From Methanobacteriota archaeon (GTDB lineage Archaea; Thermoplasmatota; Thermoplasmata; RBG-16-68-12): DNA of 6,476 nucleotides. The position numbers and the translations under genes are program-made. The first letter of the stretch is position 1. Each line of letters opens with the position of its first letter. The notes beneath the pieces are model-generated. The model had not been told where the DNA came from. It saw only the letters and a list, made by a program, of their open reading frames with translations, and did no database searches. The DNA lies in contig VBMR01000142.1 of NCBI GenBank assembly GCA_005878325.1, positions 1 through 6,476 of the forward strand, given 5' to 3'. Shown one piece after another: positions 1 to 5,502 of the stretch.

Positions 1-2020
1 ACGTGTACGCGAGGGCGTCCCCGTCCGGGTCCGTCGCGGTCACGGCAAAGGTTCGGCTGGACCCGTCCGCCATCCTCACCGGTCCCGGTTCGGGAGCACT
101 GGACGCGATCTGCGGCGGCCGGTTGCGCACCTCGACAAGCGAACTCGTGCGGTTCGTCATGCCGAGATCGTTCTCGACGGTCAGGTTCACCGTGAACCGA
201 CCTTTCGAGGCGTACCGGTGCACGACCTCCGGCCCTGTATTCGATGAGGAGTCCCCGAAGTCCCACGTCCACGCGCGGATGGGGCCATCGGGATCCGATG
301 AGCCAGTCCCGCTGAAGTGGACGTCGGTTCCGATGAAGATCGTCGCGGAGTCGATTGCGATTACGGCGTGGGGCGGGGCGCGAACCACGACGGATTCGGT
401 CGTCGTGTTGGTCAGGTTCTCACTGTCCGTGACTGTGAGCGCGACCCGATAGGTGCCTCTGGATCGGTAGGAATGGGTCTCCGTCTTGCCGACCCCTTTC
501 GTCGCATCGCCAAAATCCCAGGAATAGGAGCGGATCGTCCCATCGGAATCGGAGGAGTTGGATGCATCAAATGCGACCGGGACGTCGGTGGCGACGGGGG
601 ACGGATGAAACGTGAAGACCGCAATGGGCGGCAGGGGGGCGGGCTGCGGCGGAAGGACGAGAACGTGGAGGGATGTGGTCGAGGAATACGACTCGTTGTC
701 GGTGACCGTGAGGTTGACGGTGTAATTGCCCGGCATCTGGTAGGTGTGCGTCGCTATCGGTCCGGTGTCAACGGCTGAGTCGCCGAACTCCCACGCGTAC
801 GAGACGATCGTGCCGTCTGGGTCGGAGGAAGTCGTCGCGTTGAACTGCACGGGGGTTCCTACGACCACTCGGTCCGGATTCGCCGTGAAAGATGCGACCG
901 GCGGTTGCCCGGAGTCCCAGAATCGGTAGATCGTCGTGGGCGTCGTGAACCAGATCGCTCCGTCGGGGCCGGCATCGACGTCGAGGATCATCTCCGGGGC
1001 GACCCAGATGGGAGTGTCGGATTCCACCCGATCGTAGTTCGGTGGACTCAGGTGTAGTCGGTGGAGCGTCCGATAGTTGCAGTCACCCATGAACAGGTCG
1101 CCCCGCCACGCGGGGAAAGCGGAGCCGTTGTAGATGGCCGCGTTCGTCGGGCAGATCGTGGACGCCCACCACCAGATCGGGAGAACGGGGTCCGGGCCGT
1201 CCCGGTTCGTCGTATTCACGTCCGGCGGGAATACGCAGGTCTGCGACGGCCCCCAACCGAAATTGCGGCCTGGGATCAGGAGGTTGATCTCGTCGTTGCA
1301 CTCCGGTCCGTTCTCCGTGACGAAGATCCCCCGGCTCATCGGATGGAACGCGATCCCGAACATGTTCCGGTGTCCGTACGTGTAGACGAGGGGATCCCAG
1401 CTCGAATTGCCTACGAACGGGTTGTCCGGTGGCACGCTCCCGTCCGGGTTCATTCGGAGGACCTTTCCAAAGGGGCTCATGGGATCCTGGGACCAAAGGG
1501 GCCACCCGTTCTCTCCGACAAGCGCATAGAGCTTGCCGTCGAGCCCGAACGCGATCACCCCGCCATTGTGGATCGTCGCCGTGGACAGAGGCGGCGTCTG
1601 GAAGATGACGGAGAGGGACTCGCCGACGTTGCCGTTCGCGCGGATCCGGACGATGCGGTTGTAGACCGTCCCGTTCGCGGCATCGATGTAAGTGTGGTAC
1701 GCGTACACATACGGCGACGTAGGGAAGTCGGGGTCGAGAGCCAGGCCCAGGAGCCCTCGTTCGTCTCGGATGTCGGTGTCATTCAGGGTGTAAAACGGGT
1801 CCGGGAGCAGATTGCCGCCCTCAACGATTCGGATCTTGGCGGTCAACCGTTCCGCGAAGAAGATTCGCCCGTCCGGCGCGAAGACGAGGGCGGTCGGGTT
1901 GTCAAGACCCGACTTGTAGACTTCGACGTTGCTCCACGCCGCGGCGTTCGGAAGGAGCGTGAGGAACGAAAACGACCCTGTGACGATCAGGCAGGCAAGT
2001 AATGCCCGGGATCCTCGCAC
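1..2020 (-). CDS. Secreted glucose/sorbosone dehydrogenase-like protein with PKD repeats (3' end cut off)
   Basis: The frame is open for 673 codons from a GTG at 2020 to the window edge, with no stop. Residues 1-28 look like a Sec signal peptide: Arg at 2 and 5, a hydrophobic core LLACLIVTGSFSFLTLL, then an Ala-rich cleavage site. Residues 33-370 match the six-bladed glucose/sorbosone dehydrogenase propeller (PF07995): DERGLLGLALDPDF (87-100), HNGG (151-154, where the soluble PQQ enzymes have their catalytic His), GKVLRMNPDG (185-194), YGHRN (215-219) and ENGPECNDEINLL (236-248). Three PKD domains follow at about 374-456, 465-547 and 550-632, each with a [WY]xFGD core. A fourth Ig-like module begins at 634 (DPDGDALAYT) and leaves the window. 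Four Cys (241, 262, 290, 314) could form disulfides outside the cell. The family oxidises aldoses using PQQ, but many members have no proven substrate or cofactor, so the activity is inference. GTG was chosen because no ATG lies upstream in frame near the signal; a TTG at 2038 is the alternative. Confidence 0.9.
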   Translation of the reverse strand, partial: MRGSRALLACLIVTGSFSFLTLLPNAAAWSNVEVYKSGLDNPTALVFAPDGRIFFAERLTAKIRIVEGGNLLPDPFYTLNDTDIRDERGLLGLALDPDFPTSPYVYAYHTYIDAANGTVYNRIVRIRANGNVGESLSVIFQTPPLSTATIHNGGVIAFGLDGKLYALVGENGWPLWSQDPMSPFGKVLRMNPDGSVPPDNPFVGNSSWDPLVYTYGHRNMFGIAFHPMSRGIFVTENGPECNDEINLLIPGRNFGWGPSQTCVFPPDVNTTNRDGPDPVLPIWWWASTICPTNAAIYNGSAFPAWRGDLFMGDCNYRTLHRLHLSPPNYDRVESDTPIWVAPEMILDVDAGPDGAIWFTTPTTIYRFWDSGQPPVASFTANPDRVVVGTPVQFNATTSSDPDGTIVSYAWEFGDSAVDTGPIATHTYQMPGNYTVNLTVTDNESYSSTTSLHVLVLPPQPAPLPPIAVFTFHPSPVATDVPVAFDASNSSDSDGTIRSYSWDFGDATKGVGKTETHSYRSRGTYRVALTVTDSENLTNTTTESVVVRAPPHAVIAIDSATIFIGTDVHFSGTGSSDPDGPIRAWTWDFGDSSSNTGPEVVHRYASKGRFTVNLTVENDLGMTNRTSSLVEVRNRPPQIASSAPEPGPVRMADGSSRTFAVTATDPDGDALAYT

Positions 2021-2042
2021 GCCTGAGAATGCGAACAAAGGG

Positions 2043-2050
2043 CCTTTAGG
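2043..2050 (-). promoter_or_regulatory. TATA-like box for the dehydrogenase-PKD gene
   Basis: On the minus strand the sequence reads CCTAAAGG, centred about 26 bases upstream of the GTG at 2020. That is the spacing expected between an archaeal TATA box and a leaderless start. The match is weak (CTAAA only) and no Shine-Dalgarno precedes the GTG. If the true start were the TTG at 2038, this box would be too close. Confidence 0.35.
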
Positions 2051-2078
2051 GTGTCGGTTCCTGGCCCGATGGAGTTCG

Positions 2079-2096
2079 TACCTCTGAGTAGAGGTA
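2079..2096. repeat. Perfect inverted repeat, candidate operator in the divergent spacer
   Basis: TACCTCT and AGAGGTA are exact reverse complements separated by GAGT, giving an 18-base dyad. It lies midway in the 143-base gap between two divergent genes, about 30 bases upstream of the left gene's box and about 37 upstream of the tag TATA. It would not be transcribed from either leaderless promoter, so a protein-binding site is likelier than an RNA hairpin. The regulator is unknown. Confidence 0.45.
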
Positions 2097-2117
2097 TGAG
2101 ACGCGACTCGTTCCGCC

Positions 2118-2132
2118 CGGAGGCCGCCTCCG
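2118..2132. repeat. Perfect 15-base palindrome abutting the tag TATA box
   Basis: CGGAGGC and GCCTCCG flank a single central C. The right edge touches the TATA-like box at 2133-2139, so it covers the BRE position; a protein bound here would block or recruit TFB/TBP. Its 13-base core GGAGGCCGCCTCC closely resembles a second palindrome at 2831-2843. The role as an operator is inferred. Confidence 0.4.
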
Positions 2133-2139
2133 TTATCTA
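2133..2139 (+). promoter_or_regulatory. TATA-like box for tag
   Basis: TTATCTA is centred 28 bases before the tag ATG, in a GC-rich surrounding. This spacing puts the transcription start at or next to the ATG, i.e. a leaderless mRNA, in agreement with the lack of a Shine-Dalgarno before 2164. Confidence 0.45.
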
Positions 2140-2163
2140 GGCCTTGCGACTTCCCGAGAGCCG

Positions 2164-2751
2164 ATGTCAAAGCAGGTTCTGGGTCGCGCTCGGGAGAACC
2201 GGTGCGAGTGGGCCGCCGCCGACCCACTGATGAGGACGTACCACGACACGGAGTGGGGCGTCCCCGAGCACGACGATCAACGATTGTTCGAGTTCCTCGT
2301 CCTGGACGGGGCGCAGGCGGGCCTCTCCTGGCTGACGGTCCTGCGGAAGCGGGAGAATTACCGGAAGGCGTTGGATGGATTCGATCCCGCGAAGGTGGCC
2401 GTCTACGGGGCCCGCGACGTACGGCGGCTCCTGGCGGATGCCGGAATCATTCGGAACCGAGCAAAAATCGAATCGTGCATCCGCAACGCGGGCGCGTTCC
2501 TCTCCGTCCAAAAGGAGTTCGGGACGTTCGATCGATACATCTGGCGTTTCGTCGGGGACCGCCCGCGGTTGAACCGATGGCGGAGCCTGAGTCAGATTCC
2601 TCCGAGGTCGACGGAGTCGGACGGGATGAGCGCCGACCTCCGACAGAGGGGATTCTCGTTCGTCGGCTCGACGATCTGCTACGCATTCATGCAAGCCGCG
2701 GGAATGGTGAACGATCACGTCGTCCGCTGTTTCCGATATCGCGAAGTGTGA
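2164..2751 (+). CDS. tag: DNA-3-methyladenine glycosylase I
   Basis: 195 residues, about the size of E. coli Tag (187) plus a ten-residue N-terminal extension. The enzyme removes 3-methyladenine from alkylated DNA, leaving an abasic site for base-excision repair, in the cytoplasm. The family signature is strong over the whole length: RCEW (13-16), YHDTEWGVPEHD (26-37), AQAGLSWLTVLRKRENY (50-66), DAGIIRNRAKI (91-101), RGFSFVGSTICYAFMQAAG (about 162-180) and VNDHVVRC (182-189). The four zinc ligands of E. coli Tag (Cys4, His17, His175, Cys179) align with Cys14, His27, His185 and Cys189. Tyr26 and Trp56 of the base pocket are kept, but the base-contacting Glu38 of E. coli is Asp48 here, a conservative change. 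ATG 2164 is the only usable start before Cys14, and no Shine-Dalgarno precedes it. The gene looks monocistronic: 179 bases with a separate promoter precede the next gene. Confidence 0.97.
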   Translation: MSKQVLGRARENRCEWAAADPLMRTYHDTEWGVPEHDDQRLFEFLVLDGAQAGLSWLTVLRKRENYRKALDGFDPAKVAVYGARDVRRLLADAGIIRNRAKIESCIRNAGAFLSVQKEFGTFDRYIWRFVGDRPRLNRWRSLSQIPPRSTESDGMSADLRQRGFSFVGSTICYAFMQAAGMVNDHVVRCFRYREV

Positions 2752-2775
2752 CGACGTCGACGCCGACGAATCCGG

Positions 2776-2788
2776 CACAAAACATATA
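2776..2788 (+). promoter_or_regulatory. BRE plus TATA box upstream of the amidase
   Basis: CACAAAACATATA is the most AT-rich stretch nearby: a purine-rich BRE-like CACAAAA followed by a TATA element at 2784-2788. It predicts transcription starting near 2811-2814, right at the ATG of a 30-codon ORF and 117-120 bases before the amidase GTG. Best archaeal-type promoter in the window. Confidence 0.55.
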
Positions 2789-2813
2789 CACCGAATTCCC
2801 ATACCGTGAGACA

Positions 2814-2906
2814 ATGTGTCAGGGGGATCCGGATGCCGCATCCACGGAATCGTTGCGTCGGAGGGCCAGGGCAGAAGGGGACGTCGTCGGAGAATTTCCG
2901 CCTTGA
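2814..2906 (+). CDS. Possible leaderless 30-residue upstream ORF
   Basis: ATG at 2814 lies about 28 bases after the TATA element and opens a 30-codon frame ending in TGA at 2904-2906, 24 bases before the amidase start. The peptide is hydrophilic and charged (MCQGDPDAAS at the start, then an Arg-rich centre), with no known domain or membrane segment. Third-position GC is only about 57 percent, clearly lower than in the neighbouring genes, so coding is doubtful. In its favour, the amidase behind it has a Shine-Dalgarno whereas the other starts here look leaderless, which is the pattern of a second cistron. It may be a leader ORF or only a 5' UTR. Confidence 0.25.
   Translation: MCQGDPDAASTESLRRRARAEGDVVGEFPP
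2831..2843. repeat. 13-base palindrome in the amidase leader
   Basis: GGATGC and GCATCC flank a central C. It differs from the core at 2119-2131 only by a symmetric pair of positions (GGA[G/T]GCCGC[C/A]TCC), so the dyad is retained. It lies about 17 bases after the predicted transcription start, a position where a repressor could act. It could also fold as a short GGATG/CATCC hairpin in the RNA. Confidence 0.35.
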
Positions 2907-2918
2907 TCGATCGTTTCT

Positions 2919-2924
2919 GGAGGG
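2919..2924 (+). promoter_or_regulatory. Shine-Dalgarno for the amidase
   Basis: GGAGGG ends six bases before the GTG at 2931, ideal spacing for pairing with the 16S 3' end. It fixes the GTG as the amidase start and contrasts with the other genes, which lack a comparable motif. Confidence 0.75.
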
Positions 2925-2930
2925 ATTCGC

Positions 2931-4676
2931 GTGACCATCGACCGCAGGGATTTCCTCCGCCTCGGAGCGACGACGATGGCGGCAACGGCCGCGGCCAGCT
3001 CTCCGATCCGGGGCCTCGTGCCTCCGGTGGAGGTCCTCCGGCGCCGAGGCGAGGCTCCCGGAGCGCACATCGAAGAGGCGACGATCGCCGATCTGCAGGC
3101 CGCGATGACGGCCGGCCGCCTTAGCGCGAGGTCCCTCGCGGTGACCTACCACGCACGCATCGACGCCCTCGATCGACAGGGGCCGAGCCTGAACTCGGTC
3201 CTCGAGGTGAATCCGGATCTCCGCGACATCACGGGCCGACTGGACCGCGAACGCGGGGATGGCCACGTCCGCGGGCCTCTCCATGGGATCCCGATCTTGC
3301 TGAAGGACAACATCGACACGGGCGACGGGATGCAGACCGCGGCGGGATCCCTTGCGCTCGTCGGGACGCCCGCGTTCCAGGACTCGACCGTCGCCGCCAA
3401 GCTCCGCGAGGCGGGCGCCGTCCTCCTCGGGAAGACGAACCTGAGCGAGTGGGCGAACTTCCGCTCCTTCCATTCGGCGAGCGGCTGGAGCGGCCGGGCC
3501 GGCCCCTGTCGCAACCCGTTCATCCTCGACCGAAATCCGTGCGGATCGAGTTCGGGTTCGGGGATCGCGGCCTCCGCGAACTTGGTCGCGGCCTCCATCG
3601 GCACGGAGACGGACGGCTCGATCGTGTGTCCCGCGAATGCGAACGGAGTGGTGGGCATCAAGCCGACCGTCGGGCTCGTGAGCCGCGCGGGGATCGTCCC
3701 GATCGCGAGCGCGCAGGACACCGCGGGCCCACACACCCGCACCGTGGCCGACGCCGCTCTCGTGCTCGACGCGATCGTGAGTCGGACCGCGGATCCCAGG
3801 GACTCCGCAACGGAACCGAACCGGGACCGGATTCCCGCTGACTACACGTCGTTCGTCGACCCGAACGGCCTCGATGGCGCCCGAATCGGCGTCGCCAGGG
3901 ACGGGGTCACGGGATACAGTGACGAGACGGATGCGGTTTTCGAGCAGGCGTTGGCGGCCATCCGCTCTGCAGGCGCGACGGTCGTCGATCCCGCCGACAT
4001 CCCGACGATGGCGGACATCAACCAAGGGGCCGAGGAGGTGACCGTCCTCGTCTACGAATTCCGTCGCGACCTGAACGCGTATCTCGCCACGCGAAGCGGG
4101 GTCGCACTCGACCGGGAGGGATTCCCGATGACCCTCGCGGGCCTGATCGATTTCAACCGCGCTCATCAGGACGAGGAGCTGAAGTGGTTCGGCCAGGAGT
4201 GGTTCGAGTTCACGGAGTCGCAGCCCTATGACGACGCGGCGTACATGGACGCACTCGCGCGGCAACGCTTGCTCGGCGGACGCGATGGGATCGATGCGGC
4301 CCTGACGGCGAACAACCTGGACGCGATCGTCGCTCCGACGGGGCAGCCCAGCTGGCCGATCGACCTGGTGAATGGGGACCACTTCCTGGGCGCGAGTTCG
4401 TCCCCGGCCGCGATCGCGGGCTATCCCCTGATCAACGTCCCGATGGGCTTCTCCTTCGGGCTCCCCGTCGGAATCACGTTCATGGGGACCGCGTTCGGAG
4501 AACCGACGTTGATCAAAGTCGCGTCCGGATTCGAAGCCGTGACCCATGCGCGCCGCAAGCCGGGCTTCCTCCCGACGTTGCCGCTGGACGGCCGCGCGGG
4601 CCGCCCCCGGGCCCGTTCGGATTCCCGCGGCGGTGGAGCTCAGAGTGGGGTCAGCCAGGCGATGCGGCAGCTCTAG
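2931..4676 (+). CDS. Tat-exported amidase, peptide amidase (Pam)-like
   Basis: 581 residues, amidase-signature family (PF01425), hydrolysing a carboxamide to acid and ammonia. A twin-arginine signal opens the protein: DRRDFLRLG at 4-12, then an Ala-rich hydrophobic stretch to about 23, so it is exported folded. The Ser-cisSer-Lys triad is complete: Lys125 in LLKDNI, Ser206 in CGSSSGSG and Ser230 in GTETDGSIVCP. The 24-residue Ser-Ser spacing matches Pam of Stenotrophomonas (Ser202, Ser226), as do NLSEWANFRS (170-179), SGWSGRAG (184-191) and IKPTVGLVSRAGIVPI (243-258). Pam removes C-terminal amides from peptides; substrate here is inferred and could be another amide. The last 30 or so residues form a basic, Gly/Ser-rich tail beyond the usual ARRxPxFLPTL ending. 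GTG start is supported by a Shine-Dalgarno and by placing the twin Arg at the N-terminus. It converges with the next gene across 51 bases. Confidence 0.93.
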   Translation: MTIDRRDFLRLGATTMAATAAASSPIRGLVPPVEVLRRRGEAPGAHIEEATIADLQAAMTAGRLSARSLAVTYHARIDALDRQGPSLNSVLEVNPDLRDITGRLDRERGDGHVRGPLHGIPILLKDNIDTGDGMQTAAGSLALVGTPAFQDSTVAAKLREAGAVLLGKTNLSEWANFRSFHSASGWSGRAGPCRNPFILDRNPCGSSSGSGIAASANLVAASIGTETDGSIVCPANANGVVGIKPTVGLVSRAGIVPIASAQDTAGPHTRTVADAALVLDAIVSRTADPRDSATEPNRDRIPADYTSFVDPNGLDGARIGVARDGVTGYSDETDAVFEQALAAIRSAGATVVDPADIPTMADINQGAEEVTVLVYEFRRDLNAYLATRSGVALDREGFPMTLAGLIDFNRAHQDEELKWFGQEWFEFTESQPYDDAAYMDALARQRLLGGRDGIDAALTANNLDAIVAPTGQPSWPIDLVNGDHFLGASSSPAAIAGYPLINVPMGFSFGLPVGITFMGTAFGEPTLIKVASGFEAVTHARRKPGFLPTLPLDGRAGRPRARSDSRGGGAQSGVSQAMRQL

Positions 4677-4727
4677 TCGTTCGGAATACACGCCGGCGCT
4701 ACCGAGGAACCCGTCATCCCGACCGCG
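4677..4727. other. Convergent gap without visible terminator
   Basis: These 51 bases separate the stops of the amidase and the membrane-protein gene. I see no T-run on either strand and no strong hairpin, so the two transcripts may overlap at their 3' ends. Confidence 0.6.
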
Positions 4728-5228
4728 TCAGAAGCCGGTCTCCGTCGCGACGACCATCAGCGCGACAATCAGGAGTCCGAGCCCTAGTCCTGCGAACTGG
4801 GACATGTTGAACCGTTTCTGCAGGGCCGCGACCTCCGGGCCATGGGTGCAAGCCTCCTCGTTCAGATGGACGAGCATCCCCCGCGCGCCTCGGACCCCCA
4901 CGCCAAGCCCGATCCCGAATGCCGTGAGGGCGAGGACGAGCGCGGCAATAAGGGTCCGGCCCCAGGCGGTCTCCACGAGGACCGCGGGCTCGAACGCGCC
5001 CATCCACAGATACAAGACGAAGCCGAAGAGGATCGTCATGGCGGCGCTCCCCGGGAGGTATTGGGTCAGGATCGGAATCAGCCGGCGCATCGTTTCCTTG
5101 CGGGCGGGCATGTCCACTTGGGCGAGCGCGCGACGGAGGACCCCGACCCCGTACATCATCGCTCCGATCCACGCGATTCCGAAGGCGATGTGGAAGAATC
5201 GGAGAACGAGGGCGACGGGGTCCGCCAT
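4728..5228 (-). CDS. Four-helix membrane protein, CopD/DUF2269-like
   Basis: 166 residues with four likely membrane helices at about 5-31, 56-77, 88-112 and 141-161. Helix 1 carries FFHIAFGIAWIG, an H-x(6)-WIG pattern seen in CopD, DUF2269 and similar small integral membrane families; His13 is a candidate metal or heme ligand. Between helices 1 and 2 there is a basic loop (PARKETMRR), and between 3 and 4 a hydrophilic stretch with His121, Cys127 and His129. No family can be named firmly and the function is unknown. ATG 5228 is chosen because an ideal TATA box lies 26 bases upstream; a longer frame continues to 5795 but would add low-complexity sequence lying antisense to the pump gene. Ends in TGA at 4730-4728, facing the amidase. 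Confidence 0.82.
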   Translation of the reverse strand: MADPVALVLRFFHIAFGIAWIGAMMYGVGVLRRALAQVDMPARKETMRRLIPILTQYLPGSAAMTILFGFVLYLWMGAFEPAVLVETAWGRTLIAALVLALTAFGIGLGVGVRGARGMLVHLNEEACTHGPEVAALQKRFNMSQFAGLGLGLLIVALMVVATETGF

Positions 5229-5251
5229 GGCCCGGGCAATTCGCGGGCCCG

Positions 5252-5257
5252 TTATAA
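5252..5257 (-). promoter_or_regulatory. TATA box of the membrane-protein gene, palindromic
   Basis: TTATAA in a GC-rich surrounding, centred 26-27 bases from the ATG at 5228 on the minus strand: textbook spacing for a leaderless archaeal transcript. Because the element reads the same on both strands it could also serve rightward transcription starting near 5281. Confidence 0.6.
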
Positions 5258-5288
5258 CGGCTACGGAAAGGATGCCGCCGGATTCGGG

Positions 5289-5393
5289 GTGCCGCCGACT
5301 CGGGGGCTGCGGTATCGGGCGATTTGTCCGCACTGTTCCGGAGAGAGAGCGAAATCGTACCTCAAAGCTCGTGCCCCCGTGGAACGGGCGTAG
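5289..5393 (+). CDS. Possible 34-residue CPHC mini-protein
   Basis: A GTG-started frame of 34 codons ending in TAG at 5391-5393. It reads RYRAICPHCSGERAKSYLK at about residues 8-26; one CxxC with a basic surround resembles half of a zinc ribbon, as found in small archaeal proteins, though a single CxxC can arise by chance. Third-position GC is about 65 percent, not decisive. The GTG lies about 34 bases after the palindromic TTATAA, a little far for a leaderless start, and no Shine-Dalgarno is seen. A hairpin and T-run sit at its end. It could equally be a small noncoding RNA or nothing. Confidence 0.2.
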   Translation: MPPTRGLRYRAICPHCSGERAKSYLKARAPVERA

Positions 5394-5399
5394 GTTTTT
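5376..5399 (+). terminator. Hairpin plus T-run
   Basis: CCCGT and ACGGG pair around a GGA loop (5376-5388), and five T follow at 5395-5399. The stem is short, but T-runs are rare in this GC-rich window. It would end a rightward transcript from 5252-5257 just after the CPHC frame and insulate the pump gene. Confidence 0.3.
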
Positions 5400-5434
5400 C
5401 CGGGACCGTGGATTTCGGCCGGCCTCCCTCCGGA

Positions 5435-5468
5435 AACCGACTTGTCCATCCGCGGGAGAACCGACTTG
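5435..5468. repeat. Ten-base direct repeat upstream of the efflux pump
   Basis: AACCGACTTG occurs at 5435-5444 and again at 5459-5468, a 24-base period. The second copy runs into an 8-base palindrome CTTGCAAG at 5465-5472. Placed 35-70 bases before the pump start, this could be a two-site operator, as efflux genes are often regulated; no protein can be named. Confidence 0.3.
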
Positions 5469-5502
5469 CAAGCTGGTGCCTGAGACGTCCATTGGACCAA
5501 CC

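Noticed and set aside
1061..2002. A 313-codon plus-strand open frame
   Set aside because: It lies fully antisense to the dehydrogenase propeller, is rich in Arg/Val/Glu without any motif, and has no promoter or ribosome binding site.
2167..2985. A 272-codon minus-strand frame over tag
   Set aside because: It overlaps a certain tag gene and both flanking promoters, starts at a TTG without signals, and shows no domain.
2715..4691. A 658-codon open frame antisense to the amidase
   Set aside because: It mirrors the amidase across its full length, has low-complexity Arg/Asp/Gly-rich sequence and no recognisable domain. GC-rich codon use in the true gene explains it.
5273..5306. Imperfect tandem 17-base repeat with TGCCGCCG and a CGGGG end
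   Set aside because: The two units agree well only over the first eight bases and the G-run; this is expected in such GC-rich DNA.
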